Source: Brevundimonas vesicularis | Lineage (GTDB): Bacteria; Pseudomonadota; Alphaproteobacteria; Caulobacterales; Caulobacteraceae | Direction of reading: 5' to 3' | DNA length: 64,000 nt | Assembly (NCBI RefSeq): GCF_027886425.1 | Contig: NZ_CP115671.1 | Coordinates: 2,480,001 to 2,544,000, forward strand | Part shown: piece by piece, positions 8,177-16,580 of the stretch | Layout: each line of letters starts with the position of its first letter | How positions within the stretch are numbered: position 1 is the first letter of the stretch | The notes under the pieces: model-generated | What the model saw: the letters and a program-made list of their open reading frames with translations, nothing else | Databases searched by the model: none | Told to the model about the DNA's origin: nothing | Position numbers and translations under genes: made by a program

Positions 8177-10332
8177 GACTTGTCCTTGTCGGGGGCGGGC
8201 TGGGCGTAACCCAGACGCTGGTTCAGCTTCTCGATCAGATCGACCGCCGTATCAGCAATGGCCGATCCGGGTGGATAGACGGCGGCCGCGCCCATATCGA
8301 GCAGAGGCTGCACGTCGGACGGCGGAATTACGCCCCCAACCACGATCATGATGTCGGGCCGGCCCAGCTTCTCCAGCTCGGCCTTCAGCTCGGGCACCAG
8401 CGTCAGGTGCCCGGCCGCCAGCGATGATGCGCCGACTGCGTGCACGCCCTTTTCTACTGCTTCCTGAGCCGCCTCGGAGGGCGTCTGGAACAGGCTGCCC
8501 GCCGTGACGTCGAAGCCCAGATCGCCGTATCCGGTCGCGACGACCTTCTGGCCCCGGTCGTGCCCGTCCTGGCCCAGTTTGGCGATCAGAATGCGCGGCG
8601 GGCCGCCGTCGTTCTCGACGAAGGTCGCGACCATCTCGCGGGCGCGGGCGAAGCGGGCGTCGGTCCCCGCCTCCTTGGCGTATACGCCCGACACGGTCTG
8701 GACCGTCGCGATGTGGCGGCCGAAGGCGGCCTCCAGCGCGTCGGAGATTTCGCCCACGGTCGCCTTGGCGCGGGCGGCCTGAACCGCCAGCTCCAGCAGG
8801 TTTGCGTTCCCGCGCGCCCCCTCGGTCAGGGCGTTCAGCGCCGCATTGGTCGCCGCCTGATCTCGCTCGGCGCGCAGGCGCTTCAGCTTGTCGATCTGGG
8901 CGGCCAGCACCGCCGCATTGTCGACCTTCAGCATCGGAATGTCGTCGACGACGGGGTTCAGATATTTGTTCACCCCGACCACCGTCTGCTGGCCAGTGTC
9001 GATCCGGGCCTGGGTCTTGGCGGCGGACTCCTCGATCCGCAGCTTGGGAATGCCGGCTTCGATCGCCTTGGCCATGCCGCCCAACGCCTCGACCTCGGCC
9101 ATATGGGCGCGCGCCCGTTTGGCCAGCTCGTGGGTCAGCCGCTCGACATAGAAGCTGCCGCCCCAAGGGTCGATGACCCGCGTCAGCCCCGTCTCCTGCT
9201 GCAGCAGGATCTGGGTGTTGCGCGCGATCCGGGCCGAGAAATCGGTTGGAAGCGCAAGGGCCTCGTCCAAGGCGTTGGTGTGCAGGCTCTGCGTCTGGCC
9301 GCCCGCCGCCGCCATGGCCTCGACCATGGTGCGCGGCACATTGTTGAACACGTCCTGCGCCGCCAGCGACCAGCCCGAGGTCTGGCAGTGAGCGCGTAGG
9401 CTCAGCGACTTGGGATCGACCCCGCCCTCTTTCCTGACCGCCTCGGCCCACAGCAGGCGGCCGGCGCGCATCTTGGCCACCTCCATGAAGTAGTTCATGC
9501 CGATAGCCCAGAAGAAGCTCAGGCGCGGCGCGAACCGGTCGATTGGCATGCCCGCCGCGACGCCAGCGCGCAGATACTCGATCCCGTCCGCCAGGGTGTA
9601 GGCCAGCTCGATATCCGCCGAGGCTCCCGCCTCCTGCATGTGATAGCCGCTGATCGAGATCGAGTTGAACTTCGGCGTCTCCTGCGCCGTCCAGGCGAAG
9701 ATGTCCGCGATGATCCGCATCGAGGGCTCGGGCGGATAGATGTAGGTGTTGCGGACCATGAACTCCTTCAGAATGTCGTTCTGAATGGTTCCGGTCAGCT
9801 TGGCGTGCGGCACGCCCTGTTCTTCCGCCGCGACGACATAGAGGGCCAGGATCGGCAGCACCGCCCCGTTCATCGTCATGGACACCGACATCTGATCCAG
9901 CGGGATCCCGTCGAACAGGGTTCGCATGTCATAGATGCTGTCGATGGCCACGCCCGCCATGCCGACGTCGCCCTTCACCCGCGGGTGGTCGCTGTCATAG
10001 CCCCGGTGCGTCGCCAGATCGAAGGCGATGCTCAGCCCCTTCTGACCGGCCGCCAGGTTACGGCGATAGAAGGCGTTCGACTCCTCGGCGGTCGAGAAAC
10101 CGGCGTACTGGCGGATGGTCCAGGGATTGCCCGCATACATGGTCGGATAGGGACCACGCACGAACGGCGCGAACCCCGGCAGGCCGTGCGGGTGATCCAG
10201 CGCGTCCGTGCTGTCGGGACCATAGGCGGTATCGACCGTCAGCCCCTCGGGGGTCAACCAAGGATCGCGCATCGGCCCCCGCCCCGTCGCATCGAGCTTC
10301 AGGGCGATCTTGCTGAAATCGGGGAAACTCAT
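8173..10332 (-). CDS. mutB: Methylmalonyl-CoA mutase, large (catalytic) subunit
   Basis: A 719-residue adenosylcobalamin-dependent mutase that converts (2R)-methylmalonyl-CoA to succinyl-CoA. The TIM-barrel domain shows TMYAGNPWTIRQYAGFSTAE and the substrate-binding RNTQILLQQETGLTRVIDPW region. The C-terminal B12-binding domain has the base-off motif DGHDRG at residues 589-594 (His591), followed by GSLFQTPSEAA and VVGGVIPPSD. The start at 10332 overlaps the mutA stop as ATGA and has GAGGAG upstream; a longer reading from 10386 is unlikely. The adjacent mutA points to a heterodimeric (alpha/beta) mutase. Confidence 0.95.
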   Translation of the reverse strand: MSFPDFSKIALKLDATGRGPMRDPWLTPEGLTVDTAYGPDSTDALDHPHGLPGFAPFVRGPYPTMYAGNPWTIRQYAGFSTAEESNAFYRRNLAAGQKGLSIAFDLATHRGYDSDHPRVKGDVGMAGVAIDSIYDMRTLFDGIPLDQMSVSMTMNGAVLPILALYVVAAEEQGVPHAKLTGTIQNDILKEFMVRNTYIYPPEPSMRIIADIFAWTAQETPKFNSISISGYHMQEAGASADIELAYTLADGIEYLRAGVAAGMPIDRFAPRLSFFWAIGMNYFMEVAKMRAGRLLWAEAVRKEGGVDPKSLSLRAHCQTSGWSLAAQDVFNNVPRTMVEAMAAAGGQTQSLHTNALDEALALPTDFSARIARNTQILLQQETGLTRVIDPWGGSFYVERLTHELAKRARAHMAEVEALGGMAKAIEAGIPKLRIEESAAKTQARIDTGQQTVVGVNKYLNPVVDDIPMLKVDNAAVLAAQIDKLKRLRAERDQAATNAALNALTEGARGNANLLELAVQAARAKATVGEISDALEAAFGRHIATVQTVSGVYAKEAGTDARFARAREMVATFVENDGGPPRILIAKLGQDGHDRGQKVVATGYGDLGFDVTAGSLFQTPSEAAQEAVEKGVHAVGASSLAAGHLTLVPELKAELEKLGRPDIMIVVGGVIPPSDVQPLLDMGAAAVYPPGSAIADTAVDLIEKLNQRLGYAQPAPDKDKS

Positions 10333-11714
10333 TGAGCCGTCTCCTCGAAGGCCGCAGCAAACCGGAGCGGCGTCAGGGGTTCGCACACTCGTTCGACCGC
10401 CACGGCCGCCTCATCGCCCGCCTCGACCGGCGCCGGCCGCACGTCCGCATCGACATATTTGGTCACGCCGATGATCTGCGCCGCGCCGTTCGTCAGCGCG
10501 GCCTCGCGGACCGCGCGGGCGCGGGCGATGCGGGGCTGGATGACCGAGCCCTTGAGCGCGTCGACCAGACCGCCTTCGGCCTCGATCATCTGGAACTCGG
10601 CCCAGCCGGCCTCTGTCAGGTCCCGCGTCCGGGCGTCCAGATACCAGGAGCCGGCGGCCGGATCGTCGACCCGGCCCAAATTGGCCTCCTCCATCAACAC
10701 CAGTTGGGTGTTCCGCGCCTGTCGCCGCGCAAAGGCGTCTGACGTTCCGGAGGCGCGGGTGAAGCCATCCAGCACCACCACGTCCGCCCCGCCGACCGCG
10801 CCGGCGAAGCCCGCCGCCGTCAGCCGCAGCAGATTGGGCCAGGGATCGCGCGCCGACAGCATCCGCCGCGACGAGCGCGCCTCGATCACAGCCGGAACGT
10901 CCACGTCGAACGCCTTCGTCAGGCTGGCCCAGATCAGCCGCATGGCCCTAACCTTGGCCAGGCTGTCGAAATATTCCGCATCGACCGACAGGCCGACGAC
11001 CGTGCCGCGCAAAGCCGCCTCGACCGACATCCCGGCCTCGACCGCCGCCTTCGCATGGGCCACGACGCTGGACGCCGCAAAGGCCAGCTCCTGCGCCGCC
11101 GATCCGCCCGCCTCGTGCGCGACCCGGCCGCTGGCCAGGAAGAAGGTCGCGTCGGGATAGGCGCCCGCATGACGCGCCGCCGTATTGGCCGCCAGGCTCA
11201 GATGCTCTTCCACAGAACGCTGCGCCCCGCCCGCCTCGGCGAAGGCCGAGACCGGGTCCATATGAAACCGCAGTTGGGCGCGCGGCGAGCCCTTGGCGAC
11301 GACCGCCAGGGCGTTTGCCGCATCCGGCCCGTCGATCCCGGCATCCAGCGCGACGGGCGCCAGCTCCAACGCCACGCCTTCCAGCGCCCGGCCCAAGGGC
11401 GCGGAATCCGACAGCACCCGCCCCTTCAGCACCACCGAGGCCGCGCCGTTCTCCAGATCGGTCAGGACGGCGGCGTTGACCGCCTCGGCATCGTCGCCTT
11501 CCACCAGCGTCCGCAGATCCCAGGCCCGGCCTTCGGAGTCGGATGGACGCGGGGCGAAGATCGGCTGCACGCCCGTCGCGCCCGCATACAGCGGCCGCGT
11601 CACCAGTTGATCGGCGTCGAGATGCATCAGCGACTCGATCGGCTGATCCTTCAGCGCCTTCTGGGCCGCCTCGCGCCATTCCAGCGGCGTGGGCGCGGGA
11701 AAGCCCGTCATCAT
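10329..11714 (-). CDS. mutA: Methylmalonyl-CoA mutase, small subunit
   Basis: A 461-residue homologue of the mutase barrel: LRFHMDPVSAFAEAGGAQRS, RNTQLVLMEEANLGRVDDPAAG and GSWYLDARTRDLTEAGW line up with the large subunit. No DxHxxG motif is present; the protein ends at about the position where the cobalamin-binding domain would begin. The structurally characterised Propionibacterium small subunit is longer (about 640) and keeps a degenerate B12 domain. It probably has a structural role. The start MMTG overlaps the pccA stop, and its own stop overlaps mutB, so translation is coupled on both sides. Confidence 0.9.
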   Translation of the reverse strand: MMTGFPAPTPLEWREAAQKALKDQPIESLMHLDADQLVTRPLYAGATGVQPIFAPRPSDSEGRAWDLRTLVEGDDAEAVNAAVLTDLENGAASVVLKGRVLSDSAPLGRALEGVALELAPVALDAGIDGPDAANALAVVAKGSPRAQLRFHMDPVSAFAEAGGAQRSVEEHLSLAANTAARHAGAYPDATFFLASGRVAHEAGGSAAQELAFAASSVVAHAKAAVEAGMSVEAALRGTVVGLSVDAEYFDSLAKVRAMRLIWASLTKAFDVDVPAVIEARSSRRMLSARDPWPNLLRLTAAGFAGAVGGADVVVLDGFTRASGTSDAFARRQARNTQLVLMEEANLGRVDDPAAGSWYLDARTRDLTEAGWAEFQMIEAEGGLVDALKGSVIQPRIARARAVREAALTNGAAQIIGVTKYVDADVRPAPVEAGDEAAVAVERVCEPLTPLRFAAAFEETAQ

Positions 11715-13690
11715 CCGAACTCCACCAGCACGTCGTCCGCCGCCACCGGATCGCCTTCCTTGGCGCCGACGGCCTTCACCACCCCGTCGCGCTCGGCCTT
11801 CAGGATGTTCTGCATCTTCATGGCCTCGATGATGGCTACCGTTTCTCCGGTCTTGACCTCTTGGCCAACGACAACCGGGATCGACACCACCAGCCCCGGC
11901 ATCGGCGACAGCACCATCTTGGAGGTGTCCGCCGCGACCTTCTCCGGCAGGCGCGCATACAGTTCGGCGACGTGGGGCCGCAGCACCCGCACCCGCGCCC
12001 TGGCCGCACGATGGCGGATGTCGAAGCCGTCGGCGACGCGCTTGACCTCGGCGGTGAAGGGCTCGCCGTCCAGCTCGGCCTTGAACTGGGCCAGGCCGGG
12101 CCGCCAGTCGATGTCCGACAGGCGGATGTCGCCCCCGCCCGTCAGGGTCAGGATCATCTCCTCGTCCTCGTCATAGGACAGTCCGACGCCGTGCGGCGTC
12201 TTGTCGATCATCACGATCCAGTCGGTGCGGTCCGACGGATCGCCGTCCTGTTCGGCGATGACCTCGTGCATGGCCAGGGCCGAGGCGATCAGGATGCGCT
12301 CCTGGTCCTGCGTCGGTTTCAGGCCGTGGAAGCCGTCCGGGAACTCATCCTTGATGTAGCTGGTCGACAGATTGCCCGACTTGAACCGGTCCTGGTCCAT
12401 CACCGCCGCCAGGAAGGGCACATTGTGGCCCAGGCCCGACAGGTGGGTGTCTTCCAGTGCGCGGGCCATGCCCGTCACCGCATCTTCGCGCGTCTCGCCC
12501 CAGGCGCACAGTTTGGCGATCATGGGATCGTAGAACATGCTGATCTCGTCGCCCTCGCGGACGCCGGAATCGTTCCTGACCGTATAATCCCCCTGATCGC
12601 CTTCTTCGGGTTGCTCGTAGCGAACCAGCCGGCCGATGGACGGCAGGAAGCCACGATAGGGATCCTCGGCGTAGATGCGGCTCTCGATGGCCCAGCCGTC
12701 GATCTTCAGGTCCTTCTGTTCGAAAGCCAGCGTCTCGCCCCAGGCCGAACGGATCATCTGTTCGACCAGATCGACGCCGGTGATCAGCTCCGTCACCGGA
12801 TGCTCGACCTGCAGACGGGTGTTCATCTCCAGGAAGTAGAAGCTCTTGTCCTGACCGGCGACAAACTCGACCGTGCCGGCCGAGTCATAGTTCACCGCCT
12901 GGGCCAGGGCGACGGCCTGCGCCCCCATGGCCGCTCGGGTGGCCTCGTCCAGCAGGGGCGACGGCGCCTCCTCGATGACCTTCTGGTTGCGGCGCTGGAT
13001 CGAGCATTCGCGCTCGAACAGGTGGACGACGTGGCCGTGCTTGTCGCCCAGCACCTGGATCTCGATGTGGCGCGGATCGACGATGAACTTTTCGAGGAAG
13101 ACCCGGTCGTCGCCGAAGGCGTTCAGCGCCTCGGCCTTCACAGCGGCGAAGCCCTCGGCCATGTCGGCGTCCGAATGGGCCACGCGGATGCCCTTGCCGC
13201 CGCCGCCCGCCGAGGCCTTGATCATAACCGGATAGCCGATCTCACGCGCGATCTTGACCGCCTCGTCCGGTGTCTCGATCAGGTCCATATGGCCCGGCAC
13301 GGTCGATACCCCCGCCTCGGCCGCCAGCTTCTTGGAGCTGATCTTGTCGCCCATGGCCTCGATGGCCTCGGGGTTCGGGCCGATGAAGGCGATCCCCTCG
13401 TCTCTCAGCCGCCGCGCGAATCCGGCGTTCTCGCTCAGGAAGCCAAAGCCCGGATGCACCGCCTGCGCGCCCGTCTGGCGCACAGCCTCGACGATCTTGT
13501 CGGCCAGCAGATAGGACTGCGCCGCCGGCGCCGGCCCGATCAGCACCGCCTCGTCGGCCATCTCGACCGCCAGCGACCCGGCGTCGGCCTCCGAATAGAC
13601 CTGCACGGTCTTGATGCCCATCTTGCGGCAGGTCTTGATGATCCGAACCGCGATCTCGCCCCGGTTGGCGATGAGGATTTTGGAGAACAT
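11711..13690 (-). CDS. pccA: Propionyl-CoA carboxylase, biotin-containing alpha subunit
   Basis: A 659-residue biotin carboxylase plus biotin carrier. The ATP-grasp domain shows MFSKILIANRGEIAVRII, the glycine-rich KASAGGGGKGIRV near 192-205, and EMNTRLQVEHPVTE. The C-terminal biotinyl domain has EAMKMQN with the biotinylated Lys at about 625, exactly the usual 35 residues from the end. It carboxylates its own biotin, and PccB transfers the carboxyl to propionyl-CoA. The spacing to the preceding gene is 8 bp and the ribosome-binding site is weak, so expression may depend on translation of the upstream inserted ATPase gene. Confidence 0.95.
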   Translation of the reverse strand: MFSKILIANRGEIAVRIIKTCRKMGIKTVQVYSEADAGSLAVEMADEAVLIGPAPAAQSYLLADKIVEAVRQTGAQAVHPGFGFLSENAGFARRLRDEGIAFIGPNPEAIEAMGDKISSKKLAAEAGVSTVPGHMDLIETPDEAVKIAREIGYPVMIKASAGGGGKGIRVAHSDADMAEGFAAVKAEALNAFGDDRVFLEKFIVDPRHIEIQVLGDKHGHVVHLFERECSIQRRNQKVIEEAPSPLLDEATRAAMGAQAVALAQAVNYDSAGTVEFVAGQDKSFYFLEMNTRLQVEHPVTELITGVDLVEQMIRSAWGETLAFEQKDLKIDGWAIESRIYAEDPYRGFLPSIGRLVRYEQPEEGDQGDYTVRNDSGVREGDEISMFYDPMIAKLCAWGETREDAVTGMARALEDTHLSGLGHNVPFLAAVMDQDRFKSGNLSTSYIKDEFPDGFHGLKPTQDQERILIASALAMHEVIAEQDGDPSDRTDWIVMIDKTPHGVGLSYDEDEEMILTLTGGGDIRLSDIDWRPGLAQFKAELDGEPFTAEVKRVADGFDIRHRAARARVRVLRPHVAELYARLPEKVAADTSKMVLSPMPGLVVSIPVVVGQEVKTGETVAIIEAMKMQNILKAERDGVVKAVGAKEGDPVAADDVLVEFG

Positions 13691-13698
13691 GGCCAGAC

Positions 13699-14919
13699 CT
13701 ACTGCACTTGATTCAATCGAGAAGCGATTTCGCGCGAAATAATACCTTGAATTACCTCATTTGCCCTTTGCACCAACACACGGCGACGGAGCCACTCACT
13801 CCCCCTACGCTCAGCCAGCTTGGCAAATACTTCATCAGCAAAACTACTTGATATTACTGAAACGTCCGCAAACGAGACAATTACTCCACCACCATCGTCT
13901 GCCGCTGCCAAATTTTCGATCAGCGTACGGAAGCGCTCCCCACCCAAGCGCGTTGAAGTATCCCCAACGTGGTCACGGACGTATACAGTATAATGATCGT
14001 CGTCGTGATCAAATGTCTTATCTAAGTAATCGAAATATATTTTATGAGCTTTGCCCTCAAATACCAGCGCGTTCCTTAGAATATTTGGATCATCCAAACC
14101 TACAGACCAATGCACCAGAGATCCCGAAAATGGTATTTTTTCTGCTGAAGAAGATACGGCATCAGATTTTCGATTGTAGAATAGCCGGGCATATCCACTA
14201 TCTATCAAAAAGTGTCCCTTTGACTTCATCGCGATTTGCGACGTGCCAAAAAGTCCATTTCCTTTATTGTATCCCTTGTTACTCGTCACACCCTCTTTAA
14301 TCGCCTGACTCAGGGCTTGTGGAGCGTTATGGATGTCGATCCGCTTCATGGACTCTGGAATACCCTTTCCGGAATCTGATACTACAAAATCCACTACTCT
14401 TTTCTTCTTGAAAATAGTTGCCTCTACGTATGCTCCGTTGCGAGAATCCCCATGATTGAAGACGTTGTCGACGACTTCGTTTAATGACCACTCCAGAGCT
14501 TGAAGTTGGGGCCGTTCAATTCCCGGAACTGCTGCTAGGATTGTTCCAAGAACTTGATCCACAGCCAAGTGGACTTGGGACGAAGACGTCACATGTATGA
14601 GAGACGTGCTCCCAGATATCGACTTCGGTATAGCATCAAATGGCTGCCGAAGGATGTGAAACTCCCAGCAATTCTTTTTAAAAATGGATGCGAGCTTTTT
14701 ATCTTCCGGGGAAGAGAAACCGTAATCTATTTCCGGTGAAAGCTGCGATATGATTCCAATCATTGCGCTGGGGGCAGCTTTTATAGTTTTCGAGAAATCT
14801 AGGATAATGGGTTCGTTACCGGCTTTCTCAAGCTTATGCATCCCAGCCAGACAGAACTTGTAAGACTTCAGATCAAGCTCCGGCGGAAATGAAATTCGTC
14901 GAACGGTCGAATTATTCAT
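13699..14919 (-). CDS. STAS-like / HATPase_c / DUF4325-like three-domain protein, AT-rich insertion
   Basis: A 406-residue protein unlike its neighbours. Residues about 5-110 look like a degenerate STAS fold (PIILDFSKTIKAAPSAM). Residues about 115-270 form a GHKL ATPase: N box EWSLNEVVDNVFNHG (Glu148, Asn152), G1 box SDSGKGIP (181-188), G2 box NKGNGLFG (218-225). Residues about 298-400 resemble DUF4325, a STAS-like domain (GGGVIVSFADVSVISSSFAD). No histidine-kinase dimerisation helix, receiver or membrane segment is visible. This suggests a serine-kinase/anti-sigma-style switch in one chain; function unknown. GC is near 45% by eye against about 67% around it. Its ATG overlaps the pccB stop (ATGA) and it ends 8 bp before pccA. 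Confidence 0.8.
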   Translation of the reverse strand: MNNSTVRRISFPPELDLKSYKFCLAGMHKLEKAGNEPIILDFSKTIKAAPSAMIGIISQLSPEIDYGFSSPEDKKLASIFKKNCWEFHILRQPFDAIPKSISGSTSLIHVTSSSQVHLAVDQVLGTILAAVPGIERPQLQALEWSLNEVVDNVFNHGDSRNGAYVEATIFKKKRVVDFVVSDSGKGIPESMKRIDIHNAPQALSQAIKEGVTSNKGYNKGNGLFGTSQIAMKSKGHFLIDSGYARLFYNRKSDAVSSSAEKIPFSGSLVHWSVGLDDPNILRNALVFEGKAHKIYFDYLDKTFDHDDDHYTVYVRDHVGDTSTRLGGERFRTLIENLAAADDGGGVIVSFADVSVISSSFADEVFAKLAERRGSEWLRRRVLVQRANEVIQGIISREIASRLNQVQ

Positions 14920-16451
14920 AGCGGAATATTATCGTGCTTCTTCCAGGGGTTCTCCTGGACCTTGTTCTTCAGCGTCCGCAGCGCCTTCACCAGACGCCGC
15001 CGCGTCCCGTGCGGCATGATGACGTCGTCGATATAGCCCAGGCCCGCCGCCACGAACGGATTGGCGAACCGGTCCTTGTATTCGGCCTCGCGCGCGGCCA
15101 GAGCCTCGGGATCGCCGGCCTCCTTGCGGAAGATGATCTCGACCGCCCCCTTGGCGCCCATGACCGCGATCTCGGCGGTGGGCCAGGCGTAGTTGACGTC
15201 GCCGCGCAGATGTTTGGAGCTCATCACGTCATAGGCGCCGCCATAGGCCTTGCGTGTGATCAAGGTCAGTTTCGGCACCGTCGCCTCGGCATAGGCGAAC
15301 AGCAGCTTGGCCCCGTGTTTGATCAGGGCGCCGTATTCCTGCTTGGTCCCCGGCATGAAGCCCGGCACGTCCACCAGCGTCACCAGCGGAATGTCGAAGG
15401 CGTCGCAGAAGCGCACGAACCGCGCGGCCTTGCGGCTTGAATCGATGTCCAGCACGCCCGCCAGCACCTGGGGCTGGTTGGCGACGATCCCGACCGTCTG
15501 GCCGTCCAGCCGGCCAAAGCCGCAGATGATGTTCCTGGCGAAGTCGGCGCCGATCTCGAAGAAGTCGGCCTCGTCGACCACCTTCAGGATCAGCTCCTTC
15601 ATGTCATAGGGCTGGTTCGGATTGGCCGGGATCAGGGTGTCCAGCGAGGCCTCGTCCCGCTCCGGTTCGTCATAGCTTTCGCGCACCGGCGGCTTTTCGC
15701 GGTTCGACAGCGGCAGGAAGCCGATCAGGCGGCGCACCTCCGACAGGGCCTCCAGATCGTTCTCGAACGCGCCGTCCGCCACGCCCGACTTGCCGGCATG
15801 GACGCGGGCGCCGCCCAGGTCCTCGTGGCTGACCACCTCATTGGTGACCGTCTTCACCACATCGGGGCCGGTCACGTACATGTAGGACGTATCCTTCACC
15901 ATGAAGATGAAGTCGGTGATGGCCGGTGAATAGACGTCCCCGCCCGCGCACGGCCCCATGATCACGCTGATCTGCGGAATGACGCCGCTGGCGAGGGTGT
16001 TCTGCAGGAAGATGTCGGCGTAGCCCGCCAGACTTTCCACGCCTTCCTGAATCCGCGCCCCGCCCGCGTCGAACAGGCCGATGATCGGCGCGCCGGTGGT
16101 CAGGGCCATCTTCTGCAGCTTGACGATCTTGGCCGCATGGGCGCCCGACAGGCTGCCGCCGAAGACGGTGAAGTCCTTGGAGAAGACATAGACCAGCCGT
16201 CCGCCGATCGTGCCGCGACCCGTCACCACGCCGTCGCCGGGGATGCGCTGGTCCTGCATGCCGAAGTCGTGGCTGCGGTGCTCGACGAACATGTCGGTCT
16301 CCTCGAAGGAGCCTTCGTCCAGCAGCACGTCGATGCGTTCGCGCGCCGTCAGCTTGCCCTTGGCGTGCTGGGCGGCGATACGCTTTTCTCCACCGCCGAG
16401 TTTGGCGGCGGCGCGACGGCGCTCCAGTTCTTCAAGGATGGCTTGAGTCAT
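14916..16451 (-). CDS. pccB: Propionyl-CoA carboxylase, carboxyltransferase beta subunit
   Basis: A 511-residue acyl-CoA carboxyltransferase. It shows GKLTARERIDVLLDEGSFEE near the N-terminus, the oxyanion loops GGARIQEGVESLAGYADIF and GPCAGGDVYSPAITDF, and the C-terminal MSSKHLRGDVNYAWPTAEIA block, ending in the conserved NPWKKHDNIPL. It transfers carboxylate from biotin to propionyl-CoA to give methylmalonyl-CoA. The start at 16451 is chosen because family members begin at MTQAILEELERRRAAA and a purine-rich site (GAGAGGCGAAG) precedes it. It is the first gene of the operon, facing the divergent pccR with TTTGCAAA-type sites between. Confidence 0.95.
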   Translation of the reverse strand: MTQAILEELERRRAAAKLGGGEKRIAAQHAKGKLTARERIDVLLDEGSFEETDMFVEHRSHDFGMQDQRIPGDGVVTGRGTIGGRLVYVFSKDFTVFGGSLSGAHAAKIVKLQKMALTTGAPIIGLFDAGGARIQEGVESLAGYADIFLQNTLASGVIPQISVIMGPCAGGDVYSPAITDFIFMVKDTSYMYVTGPDVVKTVTNEVVSHEDLGGARVHAGKSGVADGAFENDLEALSEVRRLIGFLPLSNREKPPVRESYDEPERDEASLDTLIPANPNQPYDMKELILKVVDEADFFEIGADFARNIICGFGRLDGQTVGIVANQPQVLAGVLDIDSSRKAARFVRFCDAFDIPLVTLVDVPGFMPGTKQEYGALIKHGAKLLFAYAEATVPKLTLITRKAYGGAYDVMSSKHLRGDVNYAWPTAEIAVMGAKGAVEIIFRKEAGDPEALAAREAEYKDRFANPFVAAGLGYIDDVIMPHGTRRRLVKALRTLKNKVQENPWKKHDNIPL

Positions 16452-16494
16452 GATGGATCTTCGCCTCTCGTTCAAAGAACGCGTGGCGCCTTCA

Positions 16495-16580
16495 TCGCAA
16501 AATGGCAAACGCAACTTTGCAAAAAGTGTGGAACTGCGCGGGCTTGCAAAGGATGGTGATATGATCTGCAAAGTTGCGAA
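16495..16580. promoter_or_regulatory. Cluster of TTTGCAAA-like operator half-sites between pccB and pccR
   Basis: The divergent intergenic segment holds a perfect TTTGCAAA at 16516-16523 and relatives TCGCAAAA (16495-16502), CTTGCAAA (16543-16550), TCTGCAAA (16565-16572) and GTTGCGAA (16573-16580). The ScfR regulator PccR of Rhodobacter sphaeroides is known to recognise TTTGCAAA pairs upstream of pccB. The last site overlaps the regulator start codon, which suggests autoregulation. The exact spacing differs from the X4 spacing of the Rhodobacter motif, so which copies are bound is inference. Confidence 0.7.

Noticed and set aside
11543..13711. A 722-codon open frame on the plus strand opposite pccA
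   Set aside because: It mirrors the codon bias of pccA, shows no recognisable domain, and the minus-strand reading is a clear biotin carboxylase. Antisense frames of this kind are common at high GC.
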